A stretch of DNA of 64,000 bases from Flaccisagitta enflata (Eukaryota; Chaetognatha; Sagittoidea; Aphragmophora). This document shows, piece by piece, positions 12,599 through 22,668 of this stretch (the first letter of the stretch is position 1; each line of letters starts with the position of its first letter). The DNA is taken from contig OZ231127.1 of assembly GCA_965153355.1 (NCBI GenBank), forward strand, positions 18,476,001 through 18,540,000. The letters run 5' to 3'. The translations under genes were made by a program, and so were the position numbers. The notes under the pieces are model-generated. The model saw only the letters and a program-made list of their open reading frames with translations, was not told the origin of the DNA and did not search any database.

Positions 12599-12766
12599 TC
12601 CCTCCACCTCCCAACACCTCCCAACACCTCCCAACACCTCCCAACACCTCCCAACACCGTTGAGCGGAAAAGGGACCCTCCACCTCCCAACACAACCACT
12701 CAACCGTTGGGGGTCTTTTCCGCCGATTGAATAACTGCTCTCCCTTGCTCTCTGATTGGCTTATAG
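12394..12766. repeat. Direct duplication of a 100-bp unit with GCGGAAAAG palindrome
   Basis: The block GTTGAGCGGAAAAGGGACCC through CTCTCTGATTGGCT occurs at 12394-12502 and again at 12658-12766. Between copies are (TTTC)n and five CCTCCCAACA decamers. Each block contains complementary GCGGAAAAG..GACCC and GGGGTCTTTTCCGC, able to form a stem of about 15 bp, and an inverted CCAAT box (ATTGG). Confidence 0.85.
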
Positions 12767-12768
12767 TT

Positions 12769-12852
<84 letters not shown>

Positions 12853-12943
12853 TGTTTTTCTCTCTCCTTTTTTCATCATTTTTTCCCTCCCTTTCTCTTT
12901 CCTTTTTTTTTTCTTTCCCTCTTTCTTTGTTTGTTTCTTTCGT

Positions 12944-13010
<67 letters not shown>

Positions 13011-13075
13011 GCTCTTTCATGATTTGATTCTTTCTCTCTACCTTTTTTTCTTTCTTTTTCTTTCCTGCTTTCTCC

Positions 13076-13150
<75 letters not shown>

Positions 13151-13190
13151 TCATTCTTTCTATCTTCTTTCGTTTCTTTTTTTTTTTTTT
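12500..13190. repeat. (TTTC)n tetranucleotide arrays
   Basis: Three long blocks of TTTC (12500-12600, 12767-12853, 12940-13150) are separated by degenerate pyrimidine sequence. The tract is nearly pure pyrimidine on the plus strand and could form triplex DNA. Confidence 0.93.
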
Positions 13191-13193
13191 TTT

Positions 13194-13296
<103 letters not shown>

Positions 13297-13380
13297 GGTC
13301 ATCCTCTTCATCCCTTTGCCTTTTTTTCAGTTTCCTGATTGATAATCAAATTTGCCCCTTTTCCCTTTGGTTTCTACTAG

Positions 13381-14243
13381 GAGGCTGCTCAAGCCGCTGC
13401 GGAGGCGGACCAGAATACATCATCATCAACAACAACAACAACAGCAGTAACAACATCAACAGTAACATCAACAACAGTTGCCGCCGTCGCGTCGTCGTCG
13501 TCGTCCTCGGATTTGCCCACCAAAAAGAGACAAAAGGCGCAAATGGTAGACATGGGAACTCAAGTGCGATCGACGCGACATCGACGGTTGCGGGAACACA
13601 CCAAATCACACAGAAAAGATCATCATCACCAACAACAACAACAACAATCGAGGAAAAGTCATTCACGTGGAAACAACGTCGTTAATAATAACAATAACAA
13701 CAACAGTGGCGCAGACAACATCAACCACAACATTAACAATCGACTCAACGACGATAACGAAGGGAAAATTCGTAGTATTCGCAACAACAACAACGACGAC
13801 GATAAACAACAAAAACAACAACAACGAGACAATGAGACGATCGGCCGACAACAGCGACACCACCACCATCGGCGGTCGACTGATGCAACAGTTGAATCCG
13901 GCGACGGTAACAACAAAAGACAAACGTCGTCGTCTTTTTCGTCGTCGTCGACGCCGTCAGCGGCAGTAGCGGCGGCGGCAGCGGCGGCGGCGGCGGTGAA
14001 GACGAGAGAAAGTATGGGAGCGAGTAAGGAGGAAACAACTTACGCCAAAGTAATGAAAAAGAAAACAAACAAAACAACAACGACGAAAGGCAAGAGGGAA
14101 GGTGGCGGTGGTGGTGGGGGAGAAGGTGATGGCAAGGATGATGATGATGATGACGAAGAAGAAGAAGATGATGATGAAGAAGAAGACGATGGGGAAGGAG
14201 GAAAGACTCCCGTGGATAATCATATCATCTCGTCGGAGAAAAG
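13381..14243 (+). CDS. Internal coding exon, low-complexity nuclear-type protein
   Basis: The exon opens after a strong 3' splice site (CCCCTTTTCCCTTTGG, then TTTCTACTAG ending at 13380) and closes at a consensus donor GAAAAG|GTGAGG (GT at 14244). Phase is 0 at the start and 2 at the end; the in-frame TAG just before and TGA just after fit exon boundaries. The 287 codons begin EAAQAAAEADQ and run through Ser/Thr, a basic patch (TKKRQK, RSTRHRRLREHTKSHRKDHHH), poly-Gln, poly-Asn, poly-His, poly-Ser, poly-Ala (about 9 Ala), a Lys-rich stretch, poly-Gly, then an Asp/Glu block near the end. No folded domain is recognisable. Basic patches followed by acidic runs are common in disordered nuclear proteins, but that is only a hint. 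A (GT)n microsatellite begins 13 bp after the donor. Confidence 0.75.
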
Positions 14244-14252
14244 GTGAGGCTA

Positions 14253-14256
<4 letters not shown>

Positions 14257-14330
<74 letters not shown>
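14257..14330. repeat. (GT)n microsatellite just after the 13381-14243 exon
   Basis: Pure GT run starting 13 bp into the presumed intron, followed to about 14510 by GAAA-rich purine sequence. Confidence 0.97.
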
Positions 14331-14331
<1 letters not shown>

Positions 14332-14670
14332 GGTTTGTGAATAAAATGAAGAAAGAAAAAGAGAAAGAAAGAAATACCAAAAGAAAGGCAGAAAGAAATG
14401 GTTGAAAGTAAATAGAAAAGACGATAAAAGAAAAAAAGAAGTATTTAAAGCGAAAGGGAGAAAAAAGGAGGAAAGAAAGAAAGAGAGAACAAAGAATGTG
14501 GTAAAAAAACAACTGGTATGTGGAAAATATTAACGGTGCCCTTTGAGGAATGCTGATTTTACAATAGGCTGGTTACCTGAAGGGTGAATTTGGCTCAAAA
14601 TTTAAAATTCCTCCGCCATCTAACCATACATTCTAAGCGGCATTTGGGCAGTAAATAAGACAAGCAGAGG

Positions 14671-14784
14671 TCGGTATTTGATCAAGAAACCCGCACGGCA
14701 ACACAATGGTAAAGTATATGAAAGCAATTTTAAGCCCATTGTAACTCTATTGTGTTGCCGTGCGGGTTTTCTTTCAAGATACCG
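14671..14784. mobile_element. Short hairpin element, AAACCCGCACGGCAACACAA arms
   Basis: The arms TCGGTATTTGATCAAG plus AAACCCGCACGGCAACACAA and their complement (14748-14784) enclose about 40 bp. The inner 21 bp match exactly. A related word (GCCGTGCGGGAGATTTCTT) occurs at 20575. It directly abuts the G element starting at 14804. Confidence 0.7.
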
Positions 14785-14803
14785 ATCTTCGCTGGCCTCA
14801 ATT

Positions 14804-15364
14804 CCTTTTTGGGCAGCGGCCCCGAAGGGGCCGATGACCTATGCTTTCACACAGGGGAATTTTTTCCTCCTCCTTCTCCAGCGTACCCCCCCCCTCGAGG
14901 CCCAAATTCTAGCTTCGAGGCCCAAATCCCAGCCTTGAGGCTCAAATCTCAGCCTGGAGGCTCAAATCCCAGTCTGGAGGCTCAAACCCCTGCCTGGAGG
15001 CTCAAATCCCTGCCTGGAGGCTCAAATCCCAGCCTCAAGGCTTAAATCCCAGCCTCAAGGCTTAAATCCCAGCCTCAAGGCTTAAATCCCAGCCTCAAGG
15101 CTTAAATCCCAGCCTCAAGGCTTAAATCCCAGCCTTGAGGCTCAAATCTCAGCCATGAGGCTCAAATCTCAGCCATGAGGCTCAAATCTCAGCCTCAAGG
15201 CTCAAATCTCAGCCTCGAGGCTCAAATCTCAGCCTTCAGTCTCAAATAAAAACAGCATAGGTCATCGGCCCCTTCGGGGCCGCTGCCCCTCTAACCGCCT
15301 TACACCCACACACTCACATAGGGGCAACGGGTACCGCTGACCATCTAACGCTTTTGCGACTATT
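14804..15364 (-). mobile_element. G-family array element, inverted copy
   Basis: The left part has the palindrome GGCCCCGAAGGGGCC followed by GATGACCTATGCTTTCACAC. The right part has the complement AGCATAGGTCATCGGCCCC, GGGGCAACGGGTACCGCTGA and the terminal word CGCTTTTGCGACTATT. Between them is a head-to-tail 20-bp array (CTCAAATCCCAGCCTGGAGG and CTTAAATCCCAGCCTCAAGG variants, 14895-15245). On the minus strand it has the same order as the copies at 17714 and 44917. Confidence 0.8.
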
Positions 15365-15696
15365 AGATATGACGTAGAGTGTATGGTTAGTTGGCTGAGG
15401 CGTTCTGAAATTTGACCACATTTGACCCTCCAGGTAGCCGCCCTATTTTACAAACGGTCGTACCAACTTATAGGAGACTTTTTCAAAAGTTACAGTTTTT
15501 GCAGGTGACAGTGTTTTTCCCACATCCCCTCAACACCCTCTTCAACACTCCATCGCGACCTAATCTATTGTCTCAATGCAATGTTAATGTAGATTGTTTC
15601 TCGCTTTTACAAAGGCTTTTATCTTATTAATGGTTTCTGGTGTCGTCGTTAATTACGCTTAACGACATTTCTTTTTCCTTCTTTCTTTTTTTCGTT

Positions 15697-15926
15697 TTAG
15701 TCGCGTGCTACGTGACTCTACATCCCGTAATGTCGGTCTGTCGGTCGGTTCGTTGATCAGTCTGTCAATCAGTTGATATGTCGATCCTCTGTGTTTCGGC
15801 GTGTATGAGTTTTTTCAACTAACTGCCCCTGCCCACACGCCCAAGTGACCTTCTCTATCACTGCCATTTGCTCACCCGCACGCGACTTGGGTAGCCGCGT
15901 ATCCGGTCTTGTTTCTCTTTTTTCCT
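15697..15926 (+). mobile_element. H-family element (AGTCGCGTGC subfamily)
   Basis: It starts TTTTAGTCGCGTGCTACGTG and has (GTCG/GTCT)n. The right end is CCCGCACGCGACTTGGGTAG, then CCGCGTATCCGGTCTTGTTT. GCACGCGACT near the right end is complementary to AGTCGCGTGC at the left end. One hairpin base differs (CGTGACT). Confidence 0.85.
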
Positions 15927-16575
15927 CTTTCCTTTTTTGTTTGATTTTGCTTCATTTTGTCGCATGAACGCCTCCTCGTTTCATCATTTAATTCCTCTTG
16001 CAATGCATTTTCTTTATCTCCTAAATCAATTTTCTCTTTCTACATTTTAAAAAAAGGATTAGAAAATTGGATCTTTTTTATCCTTTTTTCAGGCAATAGC
16101 GTTACCTTGTAATTCGAAATAGTAAAAGAAAGATCGTCTGTATAAACTGTAAAGCTGTAACGAATAAAAAGCTTGTGTTCAAGAGATGAATTTCACAAAT
16201 CCTGGTATACACTGAGCTGGGCTTGAACGTTTTGACAGTAATTCGCACACGGTCATGACAGGTGGAACAACATCCCTCATTGTACCCAAACTGAAAAACA
16301 TATGGAAGAGGGCCTTGTGAGCCCTCAATGACTAGTTACTACGCGCATCACTCCTAGCTTTCCATCTAGCAAAACTAACTTCGCAAACATCCATTCTGAG
16401 TCTAACCCAAAACACTAATGCTTACCATCATGTAACTCATTTTTAATTGGTTGATCGGTCGTTTGATAGGTCATGAAACGTAAATTCCCCTTTTGTTTTT
16501 TTATGATGAATAAATAAAGATGAAAGAAGCTTTTTCTTTTCAATCAACCCCAAACTGCCACCAAAATTGAACAAA
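15927..16575. other. AT-rich stretch, nothing recognised
   Basis: Pyrimidine-rich at first, then mixed. I see no splice-bounded exon, tandem repeat or inverted repeat. Confidence 0.4.
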
Positions 16576-16745
16576 CACGATGATGTCCACTAGGTTGGAC
16601 GAAGATCCACGATTTCGGAAATCTGTCTGGCTTATATCAGTGATGAGTTCAGAATCACTTACTAAGATCTACTATCAAGTGTTAAGACCATGGAGTGGAA
16701 AAAATTGTGGTCGTGCCACCCCCCCCCCTTTACTCTTAGGCCCAT
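16576..16745. repeat. Dispersed repeat, inverted partner at 19735-20697
   Basis: GTCCACTAGGTTGGACGAAG, CCACGATTTCGGAAATCTGT here corresponds to the complement of 20645-20690. TGGTCGTGCCACCCCCCCCC at 16709 corresponds to the complement of 19738-19760. In the second copy these two blocks are separated by about 900 bp, which includes a dispersed repeat (19795-20060). Confidence 0.6.
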
Positions 16746-17194
16746 CTTCTACCATGTGAATTTTTTCAATAACTAATTGAATAATCTCCCGAAAAAGGGT
16801 CTAATACACTTGTTCCCGCCATCTCCTAGGGAGACAAACACAGGGGTGCCAGGGCAAGGATAAAGAGTTGAAATGGGAGATAGAGAACCCAAGCAGCCCC
16901 AAATAGGGCCCAAAAAGCTCAAAAATGGAATTGAAGATGTTTGGAATGAGCAATATTGTTTTTTTCTGTTCGGTGGTACCTTAGCACTACATTTACTGAT
17001 CAGTCCTTTTTGCAAGTGTTGGGGTGCGTTTCTAAGAGCCTATCGTAGGGCCTTGAAACTCCAAAAATTGAATTCTTCATGCAATTTTGTGCAGGAATGA
17101 CTTTTTTGGGCACCTTCAAAGATTTTTTTTTTTACCAGCTTTCTCAAATCTTGCGTGTCAAGGGTAAGAACAAGTAAGAATGAGAACAGGTCGA

Positions 17195-17320
17195 CGAAGG
17201 GCTTTATGTGGTCAGCGATACCCGTTGCCCTGCTTCTCATGATTGTGAATTGGAGTGAGGGGAAGCATGGCAGCGGCCCCGAAGGGTACAAACTCCTTTA
17301 GAACATTGGGGACTTTCATT
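17195..17320. mobile_element. G-family left-end fragment
   Basis: GTGGTCAGCGATACCCGTTG, then CATGGCAGCGGCCCCGAAGG matches the left end of G elements. It stops after TAGAACATTGGGGACTTTCA, with no array. The variant is closest to the inner copy at 47085. Confidence 0.6.
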
Positions 17321-17518
17321 GGTCCGTCCGTTTGTTCATTCGTCCGTCAGGAGGAGTTAAGAAATTGTTGGATTGTATTGATGACCTGATTAATAAGTGA
17401 CTTATATGGTTGGTCCAAATGATTAAGATATCGACTCTTATTGGTCACTTCATGTCTTTAATACAATTTACTGAAAAATTTTAACTGTATACCTGTTGAC
17501 ATCATAACAGGGGTGTAT

Positions 17519-18956
17519 GACGCACTGAAAATTAAACCGGAAGAACTTACCCAGAAGACAAAATTACCATTTTCATTACTGATTTTGCTTCAGTCAATAT
17601 CTCTATCATTTTTTTCCAACCTTGACATGTTAAGTTATTAAGAATCTCCATTCTGTAATCGCCAAATGAGATAAATGCAAAATGATTGAGAGTAATTCGA
17701 TGATTTAGAGCTAAATAGTCGCAAAAGCGTTAGATGGTCAGCGGTACCCATTGCCCCTCTGTGAGTATATGTGGGTGTGTGATGGTGACAGGGGCAGCGG
17801 CCCCGAAGGGGCCGATGACCTATGCTTAGTGAGTTTTGAAGCTCTAGGATTGAATTTGAGCATCAACAATGGGATTTGAGCCTCAAGGCTGTGATTTGAG
17901 CCATGAGGCTGTGATTTGAGCCTTGAGGCTGTAATTTGAGCCTCAAGGCTGGGATTTGAGGCTTGAGGCATGGATTTGAGGCCTTAGGCTGGGATATGAG
18001 CCTCGAGGCTTGAATATGAGTCTCCAGGCTGTGATTTGAGCCATGAGACTGTTATTTGAGCCTCGAGGCTTTGTTTTGAGACTTGAGGCTGGGATTTGAG
18101 ACTTGAGGCTGGGATTTGAGGCTTTAGGCTGGGATTTGAGTCTTGAGGCTGGGATGTGAACCTTGAGGCTAGGGCCTCTAGACTGGCCTCTAGACTGGGA
18201 TTTGAGCCTCAAGAAGGAGGAGATGAAGGAGGAAGGGGGATTTGAGAGGTCAGCAGGCCCCGAAGGAACCGATGACCTATGCTAGGCTGTAATTTGAGTC
18301 ATAAGGCTGGGATTTGAGCCAAAAGATTGGAATATGAGCAATGAAGCTGGGATTTAAGCCATAAGGTTGGAATTTGAGCCCTGAGCCTGGGATTCAAGCT
18401 CGAGACTGATTTGGGCTTGAGGCTGCCATTTGAGCTTCGAAGCCAGGGGGGGGACAGAGAAGAGGGAGGAGAAGGAGGCAAAGCAGAAGGAGGAGAAAAT
18501 TTCTCCCTGTGTGAAAGCATAGGTCATTGGCCGCTGCCCAAAAAGGGAAGAAATTATCTACAATCATCTCATTTCTACTTAGACAGAATTACGAATTTGC
18601 ATAGAAAATCGAAATTTCAACAAAATAAGAACATAGCGCGCTCAGTACATGATGTGGGGATCGCGCTATGTACTTGTTTTGTTGATATTTTGATTTTTTA
18701 TGCAAATTTGTAATTCTGTGTAGGTCATGGTAGAATCACAAATTGAATTTTTTTCTATGTTTTTCGCCTTTTTTCAACCATAAAATGAGAAGTTTAGCGG
18801 TCAAAACTGGCATGTGAAAGTTTATCCATGTAAAATATATCGATTCACAACTTTATTGAAAAGACCAAATAAAAAAAATTTCAGCCAATATCATTTTATA
18901 AAAATCACGATTCATTGGGCATGGGTAGCAAATTCTATGCTAATTTTCAGTGCGAC
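17519..18956. mobile_element. GACGCACTGAAA-ended inverted-repeat element, interrupted by a G element
   Basis: GACGCACTGAAAATTAAA at the left and TTTTCAGTGCGAC at the right are inverted, flanked by GTAT (17515-17518, 18957-18960). A relative at 23274-23883 is 610 bp. Removing the nested G element (17714-18548) leaves about 603 bp here, so the copies agree. Near its right side is a hairpin with arms CAGAATTACGAATTTGC/GCAAATTTGTAATTCTG and an inner TAGCGCG/CGCGCTA stem (18580-18716). Confidence 0.85.
17714..18548 (+). mobile_element. G-family array element nested in 17519-18956
   Basis: It begins TAGTCGCAAAAGCGTTAGAT, GGTCAGCGGTACCC, and has GGCCCCGAAGGGGCC at about 17796. A 20-bp array of GGGATTTGAGCCTCAAGGCT variants follows (17860-18400), then GGAGGAGAAAATTTCTCCC, GCATAGGTCATTGGCCGCTG and CCCAAAAAGGG at the right. 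A third, partial palindrome (GGCCCCGAAGGAACC) lies at about 18257. Confidence 0.85.
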
Positions 18957-19343
18957 GTATATAATTGAGTCGCTTTTGATTCCCCCCCCCCCTGCCTTTG
19001 ATTTTTTTCCCCGCGACGCGTCGCGTTGCATTTTAAAATCTATGGTTTTCTTCCCCATAAAGCAATAAAACAGTGTAGTTAAGGTTTAAATAGTGTTAAA
19101 TTGTGATTTACTAACTAGCTTTTATGATTTAGTACTGTCAAAAGTTTTATTTTTCCAAATTTTCTTTTTTTCTCTTTTTCCCCCCTTAGATTTCCTTCCC
19201 CATCTCCAGACCCTTTGATTTCCCCCCCCCCCCCCCCAGACTGGGGGGGGGGAAAACTCAATAATATACAGGCCTGCATCATAACTGATTCCGAAATTAA
19301 GTAGGAAATTTTACGAAATGTAATGCAAGCCTCCCAGTTATGA
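18957..19343. other. AT-rich stretch with two poly-C/poly-G tracts
   Basis: Poly-C at 18980-18990 and a CCCCCC...GGGGGGGG pair near 19220-19252 that can pair with itself. No gene signal. Confidence 0.4.
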
Positions 19344-19501
19344 CAAAGCCAGATATGCAGCTGGACTGTCGCAGATGGCTGGGCAGGGGCAGTAATGCAA
19401 AAACCGCTGACAATTCAAAAATGTGACCAATGGACGGACTGATGAACCTATGGACCGACTGGCAGGGCATGATGTACAATTGCGTGTCTGCGACTAAAAA
19501 G
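19344..19501 (-). mobile_element. H-family element
   Basis: The right end AAAGCCAGATATGCAGCTGG has a diverged hairpin. GGGCAGGGGCAGTAATGCAAAAACCGC is the conserved pre-end block, and the left end TTGCGTGTCTGCGACTAAAA closes it. The hairpin arms are partly mismatched, so this is an older copy. Confidence 0.65.
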
Positions 19502-19794
19502 GCATGCCTGCACTTTAAAACCACTGAAAAAAAATCAATTCTAAGGATGTTTGGCCATTTTGAGTCTTTTGGGCTAAACTGCCCCTGCCCGAATGGCCCT
19601 GGGACCCTCTAAATCCTTTCTCTTGCATCCCTGCTACTACTCTACAAGGGGTAAGTCATGGAAAATTGAATTTGACCCTTTTGCCGGCAATCAATCAACT
19701 AAAGAAAAGGCACAAAAAAAAAATGAGCTGCTGAAGGGGGGGGTGGCACGACCACAGTTCTTCTTACTCTGTGGCCCTAAAACTTATTAGAATT

Positions 19795-20060
19795 TCCTTG
19801 TACTAAGCTTTCCTAAAAGATCTTTAATACGTTCTCTGAGGCCCTCGAGGCTTCGATTTTTGGATTCCTTGTCGAAAATTAGTTAGAAGACGTTAAAACT
19901 GTGACATTTTGGCGAAACCGAGATTGAAAATCTCACTCCTTATAATAAGTCCTACCCTCGAAAATTTTACCGCCATTTTTCTTATCGATGGTAACAGGAT
20001 GGAAACTCTTTGTCACTTTGAAACATCAGCGTATTGTTCAATGTCGCATTATTTGAGTGA
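19795..20060. repeat. Dispersed repeat copy R1 (uninterrupted)
   Basis: GAGATTGAAAATCTCACTCC, CCTACCCTCGAAAATTTTACC, GCCATTTTTCTTATCGATGG and TTTGAAACATCAGCGTATTG match, in order, 49300-49453, 53256-53303 and 53738-53788, which surround the retrotransposon. This copy shows the pre-insertion arrangement. Confidence 0.75.
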
Positions 20061-20784
20061 TAGCGTTGCATTTAACAGGCTTGCGACGCTATGCGACAGC
20101 TAGGAGTGGGCTGAGCGTTTGGTATCATGTAAAGTTATATCATGTGAACATATATTTCTTTTTCCAGCGATTTTCTGGAAGTCGAAAGTGGCCTAATGAA
20201 TGTTTTAATATTTTGCTTATTTTTGATAATTTTTGTACATATATGAAAAAAACAAAATTTTGCTCAATGAATCCTCAGATATTTCCATCCACATTTTTAG
20301 TGACAATTTTTTGTAAATATCAAGATCAAAAACACAGCGCAAATTTGAAATTAGCTAATTTTGTATGAGAAAGAGCCCTTTTTAACTAAAATACACTTTA
20401 AACTCTGTCTCATGCTTATTCTGATTTTTTCATCACCATGCAACATCGCCGTATTTAAAGATAAGCTGTGTTTTGTGAGTCTGATGGTGTTTTTGATTTT
20501 TTTTTTCTCACTATGTTAACTTATAAAAATGCATAATAAAAGATTAATGAGTCCCAACGGCGGTAAACGTGTAATGCCGTGCGGGAGATTTCTTCCAGGA
20601 AAGTTTACTTGTACATGTCCCTGAACGCCTCTCTGATACAAGCAAGACAGATTTCCGAGATCGTGGTTCTTCGTCCAACCTATTGTCCACGTCGATCAAC
20701 TAGATACCGGCAAAGAAGCAAACGATGAGTCGCTGATGCGTCAAATTATGACAAACAATGACTAATTGATAACAATTGTTGACT

Positions 20785-20885
20785 ACTGGTGAGTACTCAT
20801 CTGCACAGAACACCGTCATCTGGTTGGGATGTTTGGTCCACGTGGCATCACCGAAGCCCCCCACACAAACGATGATGTCGACGAC
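20785..20885 (-). pseudogene. Partial duplicate of the kelch gene's last exon
   Basis: The minus strand encodes VCVGGFGDATWTKHPNQMTV, FCADE, nearly identical to the terminal part of the kelch gene at 20979-21065. It is a tandem partial copy about 180 bp beyond the gene's stop codon. The upstream part of the exon is missing, so it cannot be a complete gene. Confidence 0.75.
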
Positions 20886-20978
20886 GTTATCAACTGATAC
20901 CAGCAAAGAAGCAAACAACGAGTCGCTGACGCTGCAAATGATGACAAACAATGACAAATTGACAATGATTCGTTGAGG

Positions 20979-21239
20979 CTACTCATGCGCACAGAACACC
21001 GTCATCTGATTGGGATGTTTGGTCCACGTGGCATCACCGAAGCCCCCCACACAAACAATGATGGTGTCATCTTCGGATTTGATCTCAACTGCTCTGTGGG
21101 CGCAGAAACCGCCTGAGCGTCCGTCCGGCATATGATCGAGAAGAGGAGCTTCTTTCCTCCACTCATGTTTCGCTGCGTCGAAGATCATCACGGCCTTTGA
21201 GATAGAGAGTGTTGCGGGAAGATTAAGTCTTTGCAACTT
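20979..21239 (-). CDS. Kelch-repeat protein, last exon
   Basis: This segment encodes KLQRLNLPATLSISKAVMIF and continues through a Trp-containing strand (HEWRKEAPLL) to the blade motif IIVCVGGFGDATW and a TAG stop at 20979-20981. The proposed acceptor (GAGTTAG|AAG at 21240-21241) has a weak pyrimidine tract but gives phase 0, matching the donor at 21542. Kelch blades are about 50 residues with a Gly-Gly pair and conserved aromatic residues, as seen here. The last blade is followed by only about 15 residues. A partial tandem copy lies just downstream. Confidence 0.7.
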   Translation of the reverse strand, partial: KLQRLNLPATLSISKAVMIFDAAKHEWRKEAPLLDHMPDGRSGGFCAHRAVEIKSEDDTIIVCVGGFGDATWTKHPNQMTVFCAHE

Positions 21240-21542
21240 CTAACTCAATCTTCATCTTTTGTACAGAAAGATGTTAGGCTGCTTATTGCTGCAAAAAGCC
21301 CACCCTGTAGCCACTAAAACCGCCCCCTTCCCTCTCTCCCAGAAAAACGATTGTAAAGCCACGGCTTTAATACTTCATTTAATGACTGTCTTATGCGCCT
21401 GCTTACCCTCGTTGTTAATCAATGGAAGGATTTCACATGGTGGGCCCTTGAGGTAACCTTGGAGGCAAGTTTTGAAATGTTTGAGGCCCGCCAAGGGTTC
21501 CTTAAGGGCCCCTCATGAGAAAACGTTCCCCTTTTGCTATAC
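21240..21542 (-). other. Predicted kelch-gene intron
   Basis: About 300 bp between the donor AAG|GTATAG at 21542 and the acceptor at 21240. It includes CCCGCCAAGGGTTCCTTAAG and other unremarkable sequence; no mobile element recognised. Confidence 0.55.
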
Positions 21543-22132
21543 CTTTGAAACTGTTTCCTTATTGCCGTCGTCGAGCAGCCCGCCAACGAGCAGAATGCGA
21601 TCTCGAGGCAGTCGCGGCAGTGTGTGACTACGAATGCCTTTGGGAAACCGAGCATTTTGAAGCTCCGTCCAAATCATTGTTTCTACGTCGAGAACAAAGA
21701 AGTCGTTGACCGATCGATTGCAGAATCCTCCATGGACGAAAACTCGCTTGCCGAGTCTCACTAAAGCGCATCCTCCTCGAGGCGTTGGTCGGGAACCGGT
21801 CGTCGACACGCGAAAGAACTGGTTGGAATCTGGATCAAGGCATATAAGCTCATTGGTGTAATAACCTCCGCGATTGCGTGGCAGAAAATCGCAACTTCTA
21901 AAAGGATCTGCGGATTCCACGACGCCGCCGAGAAAATAGATTTTCCTGTTGTAATAGAATCCTCGATGAAACGCCCGAGGCGAAGGAACGTCCCCGGTTG
22001 GTTGAAGTCGTTTAAAGTGGCCCGTGGAAGAGAGTGTCGTGAGAGCGTTGGTGAATTCCTTGTCGTCTTGGCAACCGCCGAAAATGTAAAGAGTTTGATA
22101 GAGGATGACGGATGCGGCGTCATAATTGCGTG
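21543..22132 (-). CDS. Kelch-repeat protein, main exon
   Basis: The exon encodes about 196 residues with four Gly-Gly blade motifs in order: LYIFGGCQDD, IYFLGGVVES, VFVHGGFCNR and ILLVGGLLDD. Intervening strands have the kelch signatures PSPRAFHRGFYYNRK and TPRGGCALVRLGKR. The 3' end is a clear donor, TCAAAG|GTATAG, in phase 0. With the last exon this makes five recognisable blades, a size typical of a small beta-propeller used for protein binding; partner and pathway cannot be inferred. The upstream boundary is unusual because a transposon with an 11-bp target duplication begins at 22128. The reading frame continues into the element through GAAGCACGC. The gene lies on the strand opposite to the large exons, within their first long intron. 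Confidence 0.8.
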
Positions 22133-22640
22133 CTTCACATAGCAAAAAATTTGATTTTCTTCTCGTCCCGCTAACCCAATATGGAGTGAAAAAAATCATG
22201 AAGATAACCATTTTCCTTTTCTCAAAATTCCTTCATCTTCCATTTTTGTTTTGGCCTTAAAGTTTACTCAGATTTCCCAGAATTCAGCAAAATCCTGTGT
22301 AGTCTTGTTACAAAAGGAACACTTGTTAGTTTTAGAAAACCATGATTTTTGTGAAAATAGATCAAAATATCAGAGCATAAGCTACGTAAGAGCTTGTGAA
22401 AAAGCAGGTTAACAATTCTCTGAAGAGCAGAAGTTTATAAAAGCTAATTCAGAGAAGATCAGCATACTTTTTTATTTCACTGCAATATACAAATTAGGCT
22501 CTCAAAAACAATTTTCTAAAAAACGGAAGATGAACAATTTTTGATAAAAGAAAAATGGTAAAGGTCCTAAAATTGCCCACTCCACGTTAGGTAAAGAGGA
22601 TGAAAAGAAATAAGCAACTTTTGCTATGTGAAGCACCCAA
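22128..22640. mobile_element. Inverted-repeat element (MULE-like) inserted in the kelch coding sequence
   Basis: GTGCTTCACATAGCAAAA at the left and its exact complement at the right start long, imperfect inverted arms of at least 120 bp (shared words GGAGTG, ACCATTTT, TTCATCTTCC). The element is flanked by GCGTCATAATT at 22117-22127 and 22641-22651. An 11-bp duplication with long terminal inverted repeats is most like Mutator-like elements (9-11 bp). It is 513 bp long and has no transposase. Confidence 0.8.
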
Positions 22641-22668
22641 GCGTCATAATTACCGGGAGGAATGTCAC

